35,644 nt of DNA. It comes from Elusimicrobiota bacterium (GTDB lineage: Bacteria; Elusimicrobiota; Elusimicrobia; Elusimicrobiales; UBA9959). The stretch covers positions 1-35,644 of the forward strand of contig DAOWGR010000007.1 of assembly GCA_030637365.1 (NCBI GenBank), read 5' to 3'. Shown here one piece after another: positions 1-6,850 of this stretch. Within the stretch, counting starts at the first letter, position 1, and every line of letters starts with the position of its first letter. The notes under the pieces were generated by a model, which did no database searches, was not told the DNA's origin, and was given only the letters and a program-made list of their open reading frames with translations. Made by a program: the position numbers and the translations under genes.

Positions 1-110
1 GGCGTGGCAGGTGTGTTTGCTAAGCAAGGCCGTTCGGAAGCCGACTTTGGGCATGCGGGAGGCTGAGATACGGAGAGGCGCAGTACTAAGCGACCTCGGT
101 CTTGTGTGTA
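1..110 (+). rRNA. Possible 3' end of a 23S rRNA gene, or another structured RNA
   Basis: The stretch around positions 81-104 (AGTACTAAGCGACC, then CGGTCTTG) resembles the conserved 3' end of bacterial 23S rRNA, where GTACTAAT is followed by the closing strand of helix 1. Positions 1-16 resemble the preceding AGGC..GGTGTGTAAG segment. The part between them is about 35 bases longer than usual, so this would be an extended terminal helix or a degenerate copy. A competing reading is a separate RNA of about 120 bases, because TGGCAGGT (5-12) is perfectly complementary to ACCTGCCA (116-123). No 5S rRNA follows before 291. The only open frame here (11-199) has no family resemblance. The call is tentative. 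Confidence 0.3.
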
Positions 111-290
111 AATATACCTGCCATGACTCAAAACAATATCTTAAAAGCTTGGTCTTACAGGTAAATATTGAAATTTGTGTTTCTTTAAAAAATCCTTAGC
201 CAATATAAGGAAATGCCTGATGAATTTAGTAGAATTGTTTTATAGGTAGTATGAGATTTGGAGTAAATAACTAAAATATTAAGGAGCGGT

Positions 291-878
291 ATGCTTAAAA
301 TAACGGCTTTTAATGGAAGTGCGCGTAAAAACGGAAATACCGCCATACTTCTAAATGCGGTCTTGGCGGAGATGAGGGAGCAAGGTTTTGAAACAGAATT
401 GGTGCAACTGGCGGGTAAACCGCTACGGGGATGCGCGGCGTGTGACGGTTGTGTTAAGAGGAAGGATAAAAAATGTGTTCTGCCGGACGACGGATTTAAT
501 GGTTATATGGAGAAGATGGTTGCTTCGGCCGGAATAATTATAGGGTCTCCTACTTATTTCGCAGATGTTAGCAGCGAGACCAAGGCGCTTATAGACAGGG
601 CCGGCTATGTCAGTATGGCTAATGGCGGACTCTTAAAGCGTAAAGCGGGAGCTGCGGTGGTGGCGGTTCGGCGCGGTGGGGCCATTCATGCTTTTGATAC
701 AATAAATCATCTCTTTACCATAAGCCAGATGATAATTCCAGGGGCTGATTATTGGAATATGGGAGTGGGGCGGGCTATAGGTGAAGTAAAGGGTGATGAG
801 GAAGGAATGACCTCTATGAAAGTTCTGGGTGAAAATATGGCATGGTTGCTTTTAAAATTGCACGGCCTGAAGCGGTAG
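291..878 (+). CDS. NADPH-dependent FMN reductase / iron-sulfur flavoprotein family
   Basis: This 195-residue protein has a flavodoxin-like fold. The N-terminal FMN phosphate loop is NGSARKNGNT (residues 8-17), and the central GSPTYF motif also contacts the flavin. Cysteines 48, 51, 54 and 62 form a C-x2-C-x2-C-x7-C pattern. That matches the compact 4Fe-4S motif known from archaeal and bacterial Isf proteins, so electron transfer through FMN plus a cluster is likely, although plain FMN reductases of this family also exist. The start is set by AAGGAG four bases before the ATG. It stands alone: a long untranslated stretch separates it from the ribosomal genes. Its electron donor and acceptor cannot be read from the sequence. 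Confidence 0.85.
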   Translation: MLKITAFNGSARKNGNTAILLNAVLAEMREQGFETELVQLAGKPLRGCAACDGCVKRKDKKCVLPDDGFNGYMEKMVASAGIIIGSPTYFADVSSETKALIDRAGYVSMANGGLLKRKAGAAVVAVRRGGAIHAFDTINHLFTISQMIIPGADYWNMGVGRAIGEVKGDEEGMTSMKVLGENMAWLLLKLHGLKR

Positions 879-1016
879 AGTGAAATTTTATCAATAATTC
901 GGTTAAATATGTATTTAAGGGTTATTTGCACAGAGTTGGCAGTTTAGGGTGTTTTCAAAGCAGTAGGATTTGGGTTAGATTTGTAGCTGGTGACTGGTGA
1001 CTTTGAAACTTGTGAC

Positions 1017-1045
1017 TTGTTTTTATGTGGGTGGTTTGCTACAAT
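1017..1045 (+). promoter_or_regulatory. Candidate sigma-70-type promoter for the ribosomal operon
   Basis: TTGTTT (1017-1022) and TACAAT (1040-1045) are separated by exactly 17 bases and lie in the long gene-free stretch before rplC. Transcription would begin near 1052 and give a leader of about 290 bases. A second A/T-rich hexamer (TATAAC, 1046-1051) overlaps the same site. The assignment rests on motif match and position only. Confidence 0.4.
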
Positions 1046-1097
1046 TATAACTGTGTAACCAAACCCTTATGTTCTTTTAGAATTTATTAGCACTTTA

Positions 1098-1164
1098 ATA
1101 CCGTCGTTTTAGGTTCCAATATTTTGGTAGTACGGTATAACTTCCGACACTTATTTTGTGACGG
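1098..1164 (+). promoter_or_regulatory. Structured part of the rplC operon leader (two hairpins)
   Basis: ATACCGT (1098-1104) pairs with ACGGTAT (1132-1138). Immediately after it, CCGACAC (1144-1150) pairs with GTGACGG (1158-1164) across a 7-base loop with one A-A mismatch. No reading frame of note lies in 879-1338, so the stretch is best read as an untranslated leader. Ribosomal-protein operons are often controlled by a product binding such a leader; which protein would act here is unknown. Confidence 0.4.
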
Positions 1165-1256
1165 CAGCGCCCTATAGAAAGGTCGGCCTTAAATTCCATC
1201 TTTCTGCGGGCAAAAAACCTAAGATTACAAAAACAGCAGTCGTATTAAACTAAACG

Positions 1257-1298
1257 CTGGCGCCGCGCGCGCCGGTTGTTTTGTGTGCATTTTTTTAT
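1257..1298 (+). terminator. Terminator-like hairpin in the leader, possible attenuator
   Basis: CTGGCGC (1257-1263) pairs with GCGCCGG (1269-1275) around a CGCGC loop. The stem is followed by a T-rich run (TTGTTTTGTGTG, then seven T's by 1297). It sits about 40 bases before the rplC start codon and downstream of the candidate promoter. It could therefore be a regulated attenuator rather than the end of the upstream flavoprotein gene, which lies nearly 400 bases away. Confidence 0.45.
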
Positions 1299-1338
1299 AT
1301 TTGGACATTTTATATAGAGCGGTTCAGGAGCAGGATAT

Positions 1339-2178
1339 ATGACAGAAGAAAATAAAGATAAGAAAGAAGAAATTCCATCCGTCGCCAAGGCTATGGATGG
1401 CAAGTCAGCCGACGCTAAGCCCGTCGAGAATGCTTCGGATAAAACCGCTGAAGTCGCTGAAAAAGAACAGCCCAAGGTTGAAAAGATAGGCAATTTGCCC
1501 GCCAATTTTAAGATTGCTATCGGCAAAAAAACCGGAATGACGCAGCTTTTTGATGAAGAGGGAAATATGAATTCCGCCACTATCATAAAAACCGGTTCTT
1601 GCAAGGTCGTTTATACCAGAGAGAAAAGCAGAGACGGCTATACCGCCGTGTGCTTGGGTTTTGACGAGATAGCGGAAAGAAAACTTAATAAAGCGGCAAA
1701 GGGCATTTTTAAGAAACATAATACCGCTCCCGTCAGGCATATGAAAGAATTTAGAGTTCCCTCCACCGAAGGTGTTAAATCGGGACAGCCTGTTGTTTTA
1801 ACCGATATGTTTAAAGAAGGGGAATATATCAATGTTCAGGGCGTATCCAAAGGAAAAGGATTTGCCGGAGCGATGAAAAGACATAATTTTGCCGGAAGTG
1901 AAGCCGGTCACGGAGCCTCCAATAGAGAGAGAGCTCCCGGTTCAATAGCTTCAAGAAGATCTCTCGGCAGAGTAATTCCCGGGCAAAGAATGGCCGGACA
2001 TATGGGTGTTGAAACCGTAACCATGGAGAAGGTTAAAGTTTTAAAAATAGATTCAAATGAAAGTGTAATTTATTTGAACAGTAGCGTGCCGGGAGCTATG
2101 GGCAGCATTGTTTATTTGGTGGAAACCACCAAGGCGCAGCCAAAGCCTAAAGTAAAAGCTAAGGGTAAAAAGAAATAA
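1339..2178 (+). CDS. rplC: 50S ribosomal protein L3
   Basis: L3 binds 23S rRNA near the 3' end and reaches the peptidyl transferase centre. The 279-residue product has the family start IGKKTGMTQLFDEEG from about residue 62 and the conserved glycine-rich loop VSKGKGFAGAMKRHNFAG in the middle. It is longer than the usual 205-215 residues because of a charged, lysine/glutamate-rich N-terminal extension of about 55 residues and a KPKVKAKGKKK tail. The start is supported by AGGAG eight bases before the ATG, and no methionine lies close to the normal start. It is the first gene of the operon here; S10, which usually precedes it, is absent. Confidence 0.97.
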   Translation: MTEENKDKKEEIPSVAKAMDGKSADAKPVENASDKTAEVAEKEQPKVEKIGNLPANFKIAIGKKTGMTQLFDEEGNMNSATIIKTGSCKVVYTREKSRDGYTAVCLGFDEIAERKLNKAAKGIFKKHNTAPVRHMKEFRVPSTEGVKSGQPVVLTDMFKEGEYINVQGVSKGKGFAGAMKRHNFAGSEAGHGASNRERAPGSIASRRSLGRVIPGQRMAGHMGVETVTMEKVKVLKIDSNESVIYLNSSVPGAMGSIVYLVETTKAQPKPKVKAKGKKK

Positions 2179-2184
2179 AAAAAA

Positions 2185-2299
2185 GCAGGTTAAGATTAAG
2201 ATTAAGGCTGAGGTTGAGAACGGCAAAATTAGGCGAATAAATTTAAATGGATGGGTTTTAGTTTTTTTCTTGGTCTTGACCTAAATCTCAAACTGCAGT
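2185..2299 (+). repeat. Hexamer-based inverted repeat, copy 1 (rplC-rplD spacer)
   Basis: The left arm starts GCAG and continues as hexamers GTTAAG, ATTAAG, ATTAAG, GCTGAG, GTTGAG, then AACGGC. The right arm, read on the other strand, is GCAG, TTTGAG, ATTTAG, GTCAAG, ACCAAG. This is the most diverged of four related copies (others at 10807, 17516 and 25937). The element fills most of the spacer and ends about 15 bases before rplD. Confidence 0.75.
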
Positions 2300-2313
2300 A
2301 AATAGGGATATTT

Positions 2314-2964
2314 ATGGAAACAAAACTTTTAAGCATTAACGGGCAGGAAGTGGGGAAATGTGAAATTCCCAAGGAAATATTTTCAAGGAAAGTGGACGCT
2401 CATTTTCTTCATGAGTTGGTTAAATATTATCTTGCCAATAAAAGAAGGGGCACGGCTCAAGCTAAAAAAAGAAATGAAGTGTCCGGAGGCGGGAAAAAGC
2501 CGTGGAAGCAAAAAGGCACCGGCAGAGCCAGACACGGAAGCAATCGCTCTCCTTTATGGAGAGGCGGCGGTGTTGTTTTTGGTCCGCGCGCTCATTCTTT
2601 TAAACTGGATATGCCAAAGACAAAAAGAAGAGCGGCTTTATTGGAAGCTCTTTCGTCCAAATACGCGGATGGCGCGATAACGGTTGTTGATAATTTGGAT
2701 ATCACGGAAGCCAAAACCAAGCAGGTTAGGGGAATTTTTAAAGCGCTGAAAATTGAATGCAAAAAAGTTTTATTTGTTTCCGATGAGCCCAATGATAAGT
2801 TCTCTCTCGCCTCAAGAAATATGAAAGAAGTTTCATGGACTTTGGCGAGAAATATAAATGCTTATGAAATTTTAAGGGCTCGCGCGATTATTTTTACCAT
2901 AGCGGGAATGAAAGATTTAACGGAGTTTTTAAATCCTAAAGCAGAGAAAGTTTCAGCTAAATAA
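2314..2964 (+). CDS. rplD: 50S ribosomal protein L4
   Basis: L4 binds 23S rRNA early in assembly, and its long loop lines the exit tunnel. The 216-residue protein contains the family core GGGKKPWKQKGTGRARHGS (about residues 55-75), the tunnel-loop region, followed by the conserved WRGGGVVFGPRAHSF. Length is normal. The Shine-Dalgarno is weak (TAGGGA), and the gene begins directly after a repeat element rather than after a clean spacer. In enterobacteria L4 represses the S10 operon through its leader; whether that holds here is not visible. Confidence 0.97.
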   Translation: METKLLSINGQEVGKCEIPKEIFSRKVDAHFLHELVKYYLANKRRGTAQAKKRNEVSGGGKKPWKQKGTGRARHGSNRSPLWRGGGVVFGPRAHSFKLDMPKTKRRAALLEALSSKYADGAITVVDNLDITEAKTKQVRGIFKALKIECKKVLFVSDEPNDKFSLASRNMKEVSWTLARNINAYEILRARAIIFTIAGMKDLTEFLNPKAEKVSAK

Positions 2965-2992
2965 TTTGTTAGAGATGTAACGGAGGATGGTC

Positions 2993-3289
2993 ATGAGTAA
3001 ATCTATTTTAAGAGTTCTTTTGTCTCCTATTTTGAGCGAGAAGAGCGTTACTTTGAAAGATAAAGAAAACAGATATTCTTTTAAGGTTGACACAAAAGCC
3101 AATAAGATTGAGATAAAGAAAGCCGTGGAAACGGTGTTTAAAGTTAAGGTTGAAAAGGTTCGCACGCTTAACTCTCACGGTAAAATGCATAGAGTTGGAA
3201 GATATCAGGGCCTGCGTTCGGATTGGAAAAAAGCGTTTGTAACCGTTAAAAAGGGTCAGAAAATAGATTTAACTTCTTTGCCTAAGTAA
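2993..3289 (+). CDS. rplW: 50S ribosomal protein L23
   Basis: L23 sits at the exit of the peptide tunnel and is a docking site for trigger factor and SRP. The 98-residue product shows the family pattern RVLLSPILSEKS at the N-terminus, then KYSFKVD-like strands (NRYSFKVDTKANK) and KVEKVRTLNSHGK. An ATG also occurs at 2987, but it directly abuts GGAGG (2982-2986), so the ATG at 2993, six bases downstream, is preferred. The order rplD-rplW-rplB is standard. Confidence 0.96.
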   Translation: MSKSILRVLLSPILSEKSVTLKDKENRYSFKVDTKANKIEIKKAVETVFKVKVEKVRTLNSHGKMHRVGRYQGLRSDWKKAFVTVKKGQKIDLTSLPK

Positions 3290-3304
3290 TTAGAGTTCGG
3301 AGTT

Positions 3305-3346
3305 TACCATGGGATAAACCCATGGTACCCTGATGTATATCAGGGT
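3305..3346 (+). repeat. Two back-to-back hairpins in the rplW-rplB spacer
   Basis: TACCATGGG (3305-3313) and CCCATGGTA (3319-3327) form a perfect 9-base stem with a 5-base loop. ACCCTGAT (3327-3334) and ATCAGGGT (3339-3346) form a perfect 8-base stem with a 4-base loop. The two stems share base 3327. There is no T-run, so termination is unlikely. A small palindromic repeat or an mRNA processing/stability structure is more plausible. Confidence 0.7.
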
Positions 3347-3373
3347 AGAGTTGAAAGAAGAGAGGAGTTTTTT

Positions 3374-4207
3374 ATGCCAGTGAAATCATTTAAAGCGTAT
3401 ACACCGTCAAGAAGAACCATAACCGTTAGTGATTTTTCGGATATTACAAGAACCGTGCCTGAAAAAAGTCTTTTGGTGGGACTTAGGAAAAAGGGCGGTC
3501 GAAATAATACGGGAAGAATCATGGTCAGGCACCATGGCGGAGGACATAAGAGAAGCTATAGGATAATAGATTTCAAAAGAAATAAGTCGGGCATTCCCGC
3601 GAAAGTGTTTTCCATAGAGTATGATCCCAATAGAAGCGCCAGAATCGCTCTTCTCCATTATGTGGATGGGGAAAAGCGCTATATCATAGCTCCCAATGGT
3701 TTGAAAGTCGGTGAAAAGCTTATGAGCGGTCCGGACGCGGATATTAAAGTCGGAAACGCGCTGCCTCTTTCCGCCATTCCCGAAGGAACTTTTATACACG
3801 CTATAGAAATGCAGCCGGGAAGGGGCGCTCAATTCGCGCGCTCTGCCGGCACTCAATCTCAGCTTATGGCTAAAGAGGGCAAATACGCTTCAATTAAGAT
3901 GCCTTCCGGCGAAATAAGAAAAGTTTTGAAAAAATGTTTTGCCACCATCGGTCAGGTGAGTAATACCGAGCATAATACCATAACCATAGGAAATGCCGGA
4001 AGAAACAGGCATCGCGGCATAAGGCCCACTGTCCGAGGCACCGCCATGAACGCTTGCGACCATCCATTGGGCGGAGGCAGAGGTCGTTCAAAGGGTAACA
4101 ATGTTCCTCGGTCTCCATGGAATCAGCCGTCAAAAGGTTATAAAACCAGGAATCCGAGTAAGATTTGGAGTTGGATGATTGTTCAGGATAGAAGAAAAAA
4201 GAAATAA
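3374..4207 (+). CDS. rplB: 50S ribosomal protein L2
   Basis: L2 stabilises 23S rRNA and helps join the subunits. The 277-residue product begins with the family start PVKSFKAYTPSRR, contains RHHGGGHKRSYRIIDFKR, and ends in a basic tail. Length is normal, and AGGAG precedes the ATG. In the highly conserved C-terminal loop the usual DHPHGGGEGR reads DHPLGGGRGR: His230 is kept (equivalent to His229 of mature E. coli L2), but the second His is Leu232 and the Glu is Arg. The loop still aligns over its full length, so the gene is intact and this looks like a lineage feature rather than damage. Confidence 0.97.
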   Translation: MPVKSFKAYTPSRRTITVSDFSDITRTVPEKSLLVGLRKKGGRNNTGRIMVRHHGGGHKRSYRIIDFKRNKSGIPAKVFSIEYDPNRSARIALLHYVDGEKRYIIAPNGLKVGEKLMSGPDADIKVGNALPLSAIPEGTFIHAIEMQPGRGAQFARSAGTQSQLMAKEGKYASIKMPSGEIRKVLKKCFATIGQVSNTEHNTITIGNAGRNRHRGIRPTVRGTAMNACDHPLGGGRGRSKGNNVPRSPWNQPSKGYKTRNPSKIWSWMIVQDRRKKK

Positions 4208-4290
4208 AAACAGAGTAAGAAACGGCGTAAATACGGGAAGACGGTGATAAGTTGATACGGAGACCCAAAGAGTAATAAGGAGAAAAATTT

Positions 4291-4575
4291 ATGAGCAGGT
4301 CGTCAAAAAAAGGTCCTTTTGTGGATATAAAGCTTCTCGCGAAAGTGCAGAAGATGAATCCGGAAGAGAAAAAAATTATTAAAACATGGTCCAGAGCTTG
4401 CACTATTGTTCCCGAGTTTATCGGACACACATTCGCGGTGCATAATGGCCGTAAGTTTTTACCGGTTTATGTTACCGACAGAATGGTTGGACACAAGCTT
4501 GGAGAATTTTCATTTACCAGATTGTTCAAAGGTCATGGCGTGTCTCACACTAAGGGAACCGCTGATTTGAAATAA
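4291..4575 (+). CDS. rpsS: 30S ribosomal protein S19
   Basis: S19 lies in the head of the small subunit with S13 and contacts the A-site region. The 94-residue product matches the family throughout: MSRSSKKGPFVDIKLL at the start, ITIVPEF-like TIVPEFIGHTFAVHNGRKF in the middle, and LGEFSFTRLFKGH near the end. AAGGAG lies upstream of the ATG. It sits between rplB and rplV as usual, but the spacer to rplV is expanded to 149 bases. Confidence 0.97.
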   Translation: MSRSSKKGPFVDIKLLAKVQKMNPEEKKIIKTWSRACTIVPEFIGHTFAVHNGRKFLPVYVTDRMVGHKLGEFSFTRLFKGHGVSHTKGTADLK

Positions 4576-4702
4576 GGAGGATAGTAAATTGGAGAAACAA
4601 GAAGTAAGAAGCAAGATTTATATGGAGTTCCGTATTTATCTTCCGCCAATGAAGCGTGGCGGGTCCGTCGAAGAAGTAATGGCGGAGATTTCTGACCTCT
4701 GA
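4574..4702 (+). other. Strong Shine-Dalgarno and short TTG reading frame before rplV
   Basis: AAGGAGG (4574-4580) overlaps the rpsS stop and lies 8 bases before a TTG at 4589 that opens a 37-codon frame ending at 4702. The frame runs through A/G-rich and GC-rich repeat-like sequence and has no family resemblance, so it is probably not a functional gene. A simpler reading is that this was the ribosome-binding site of rplV before extra sequence entered between it and the rplV ATG. An upstream frame coupled to rplV cannot be excluded. Confidence 0.35.
4660..4686 (+). repeat. 27-base dispersed word, copy A
   Basis: This word matches 14908-14934 at 23 of 27 bases; both contain GAAGTAATGGCGGA. Here it also forms a loose inverted pair: TCCGCCA (4642-4648) is complementary to TGGCGGA (4680-4686). 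Both copies lie in spacers of ribosomal genes. Confidence 0.6.
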
Positions 4703-4724
4703 CCTCTGAATTACTGATTTAACT

Positions 4725-5081
4725 ATGGAAGCAAAATGCTATTTGAAATATCAAAGATACGGAACAAGAAAAGTAGGCCAGGTTTTAACTAAGGTTAAGG
4801 GAAAAACTTTATATGAGGCCGAGCAAATATTAAAATTTATATCCAAGCGTCCATCAGATATAGTTCACAAAGCCGTGATGTCGGCCGGGGCTAATTTATC
4901 GGTTAAACTCGGCAAAAAAGTGGATTTAAAGTCTGTTTGGATAACAACCGCGTATTCGTGCATGGGCTCTATGAAGGCTTTGAGGCGTTTTAACGCGGGA
5001 CCAATGGGCAGAGCGATGCCGTTTAAAAGAAGCATGTGTCATATAACGGTTATAGTGTCCGATTCTAAAGAGGTTAAATAA
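4725..5081 (+). CDS. rplV: 50S ribosomal protein L22
   Basis: L22 lines the peptide exit tunnel with a long beta hairpin. The 118-residue product shows family features: KVGQVLTKVKGKTLYEAEQIL at the start, SAGANLSVKLGKKVD, then the tunnel hairpin with GPMGRAMPFKRSMCHITVIV. Length is normal. The ATG at 4725 has no recognisable Shine-Dalgarno; the preceding bases are CTGACCTCTGACCTCTGAA, and an in-frame stop at 4707 excludes a longer start. Translation may depend on coupling from upstream or on unstructured mRNA. Confidence 0.95.
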   Translation: MEAKCYLKYQRYGTRKVGQVLTKVKGKTLYEAEQILKFISKRPSDIVHKAVMSAGANLSVKLGKKVDLKSVWITTAYSCMGSMKALRRFNAGPMGRAMPFKRSMCHITVIVSDSKEVK

Positions 5082-5082
5082 T

Positions 5083-5817
5083 ATGGGTCAAAAAATTCAT
5101 CCTAAAGGTATTCGTCTGGGGTATATTCAAGACTGGAGTTCCAGATGGTTTTCTCCCAAGCATATGCCGGAATTGATTCGTGAAGATTATGAAATAAGAA
5201 ATATGATTAAGGACAGATTTCATTTGGCTTCCGTTAGCCGGGTTGATATTGAAAGAGCCGGTTCTTTTCTTAAGCTTACCATTCATACCGCCAGGCCCGG
5301 AATTGTCATAGGCCGAAGAGGCATTGATATTGAAAATCTTAAAAAAGATATTGAAAAATTAACTTCCAGAAAATTTTTTGTGAATGTCGCGGAAATAAAA
5401 AAACCGGAGCTTGATGCCATGCTTGTCGGTCAGTCCATCGCTTTTCAAATAGAAAAAAGAATCGCTTATAAAAGAGCGATGAAAAGGGCTATGGAAAGAA
5501 CCATGCAAAGCGGAGCTTTGGGGATAAAAGTTATGGTCTCCGGTCGTTTGGGAGGCAATGAAATAGCGCGCAGGGAATGGCTGAGAAAAGGAAGAGTTCC
5601 TCTTCAGACTTTTTCCGCGGATATAGACTATGGTTTTGTGGAAGCCAATACGGTGATGGGTAAAATAGGCGTAAAGGTTTGGATATTTAGAAAGCTTGTT
5701 TTCGCCAAAACCAGAAAGGATTTGGTAAATCAACTTAAAGAGTTTGAAACTCAGGAATCATCCGTTGACGGCAATATCGGCGGAGCAAAGCAAACGGAAG
5801 AAGCCAAGAAAGAATAA
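5083..5817 (+). CDS. rpsC: 30S ribosomal protein S3
   Basis: S3 is part of the mRNA entry channel. The 244-residue product starts MGQKIHPKGIRLG and contains a type II KH domain with the loop VIGRRGIDIE near residues 76-85. It then has the C-terminal domain with GIKVMVSGRLGGNEIAR and FSADIDYG. The last 25 residues are an acidic, low-complexity tail (ending EEAKKE) slightly longer than usual. It begins one base after the rplV stop, so the two are translationally coupled. Confidence 0.97.
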   Translation: MGQKIHPKGIRLGYIQDWSSRWFSPKHMPELIREDYEIRNMIKDRFHLASVSRVDIERAGSFLKLTIHTARPGIVIGRRGIDIENLKKDIEKLTSRKFFVNVAEIKKPELDAMLVGQSIAFQIEKRIAYKRAMKRAMERTMQSGALGIKVMVSGRLGGNEIARREWLRKGRVPLQTFSADIDYGFVEANTVMGKIGVKVWIFRKLVFAKTRKDLVNQLKEFETQESSVDGNIGGAKQTEEAKKE

Positions 5818-5843
5818 ATTTTTGCATAAGGAGTGTGAGTTTT

Positions 5844-6257
5844 ATGTTAATGCCTAAGAGAGTAAAGTATAGAAAACCTCAAACAAAGCCGAAGATAAAA
5901 GGAACGGCTAAGGGGGGAACGGAGATTTTATTCGGACAGTACGGTTTAAAGGCCGTTCAGCCCAGATGGATAACTTCAAGACAGATAGAGTCTTGCCGTA
6001 TCGCCATAATGAGACGGGTAAGAAAAAAAGGGAAGATGTGGATAAGAATATTTCCGGATAAATGCATTACAAAACATCCCGCCGAAACAAGAATGGGAAA
6101 AGGAAAAGGCGCGCCGGATCATTGGGTCGCTGTCGTTAAGCCCGGAAGAATAATGTTTGAGCTGGAAGGTTTGAGCCTTGAAGAGGCCAAAGACACTATG
6201 ATCAAAGCCAGCGCGAAGCTTCCGATAAAAACCAAGTTAGTTGTGAGAGAAGATTAA
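5844..6257 (+). CDS. rplP: 50S ribosomal protein L16
   Basis: L16 binds 23S and 5S rRNA and positions tRNA in the A and P sites. With the ATG at 5844 the protein has 137 residues, the family length, and begins MLMPKRVKYRKPQ. AAGGAG (5828-5833) lies 10 bases upstream; a GTG at 5835 would be too close. Conserved blocks are FGQYGLKAVQPRWITSRQIE, the arginine-rich WIRIFPDKCITKHPAETRMG and KGAPDHWVAVVKPGRIMFE. It sits between rpsC and rpmC as in most bacteria. Confidence 0.97.
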   Translation: MLMPKRVKYRKPQTKPKIKGTAKGGTEILFGQYGLKAVQPRWITSRQIESCRIAIMRRVRKKGKMWIRIFPDKCITKHPAETRMGKGKGAPDHWVAVVKPGRIMFELEGLSLEEAKDTMIKASAKLPIKTKLVVRED

Positions 6258-6259
6258 TT

Positions 6260-6490
6260 ATGAAGAGAAAAGACAAAGAAAACTTAAAAAACATGTCATC
6301 CGCAGAGCTTGAGTCTCATATTAGAGATTTGGAGAAAAAACTTTTTCAAATGAAATTCAAAAGAGTTTCGGCTCCGCTTGAAAATCCTTTGGAAATAAGA
6401 AGCATTAGGAGAGAAATGTCCATGGTGCGGACATGGCTGAAGGAAAAAGAAACAGCTAAAGCTAAAACAGAGGTAACTGCTAATGGATGA
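6260..6490 (+). CDS. rpmC: 50S ribosomal protein L29
   Basis: L29 is a small helical protein at the tunnel exit beside L23. The 76-residue product has the two-helix pattern of the family: MSSAELESHIRDLEKKLFQMKFKR, then ENPLEIRSIRREMSMVRTWLKEKE. It starts two bases after the rplP stop and its end overlaps rpsQ by 8 bases, so translation of the three genes is coupled. A short lysine/alanine tail (ETAKAKTEVTANG) extends it beyond the usual 60-70 residues. Confidence 0.93.
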   Translation: MKRKDKENLKNMSSAELESHIRDLEKKLFQMKFKRVSAPLENPLEIRSIRREMSMVRTWLKEKETAKAKTEVTANG

Positions 6491-6764
6491 GAACAAAGAA
6501 AAGACGGCGGAAAGAAATAAAAGAAAAACGGTTCAGGGAATCGTGGTGTCTGATAAAATGAATAAGACCCGCGTTGTCAGTGTTGAAAGAATTATTAAGC
6601 ATCCTTTTTATAAAAAGACGCAGAGAAGGCATTCAAAATTTTACGCTCATGACGAAGCAAATGAATCATTGAGCGGCGATTTGGTCGAGATTATGAGCGT
6701 TAAACCTCAATCAAAACTTAAAAAATGGAGAATTACGCGAATTATCACCAAAGCAAATAAGTAA
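6483..6764 (+). CDS. rpsQ: 30S ribosomal protein S17
   Basis: S17 is a primary 16S rRNA-binding protein with an OB fold. The 93-residue product contains the family start RKTVQGIVVSDKMNKTRVV, ERIIKHPFYKK and the block YAHDEANESLSGDLVEIMS, ending KKWRITRIITK. The first 14 residues (MDENKEKTAERNKR) are an extra charged extension. The ATG lies inside the end of rpmC, which argues for reinitiation after rpmC. Confidence 0.95.
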   Translation: MDENKEKTAERNKRKTVQGIVVSDKMNKTRVVSVERIIKHPFYKKTQRRHSKFYAHDEANESLSGDLVEIMSVKPQSKLKKWRITRIITKANK

Positions 6765-6850
6765 TCTTTTTGCGGATTTCGGAGTAATATCCGGACAGGC
6801 GAGTTTGCGGTTGCAGGCAAAATAAGCGTATTTGATTTTGGAGAATTACT

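Noticed and set aside
55..80. TPP riboswitch suggested by CTGAGAT
   Set aside because: The second conserved TPP block (GAACCTGAT...GCGTAGGGAA) is absent, and no thiamine gene follows.
11..199. A 62-codon open frame at the window start
   Set aside because: It starts with a GTG without a Shine-Dalgarno, has no family resemblance, and overlaps sequence that looks like structured RNA.
1245..1740. Open frames on the minus strand within rplC
   Set aside because: They are shadows of the strongly conserved L3 frame and have no family resemblance; the same holds for other minus-strand frames across the window.
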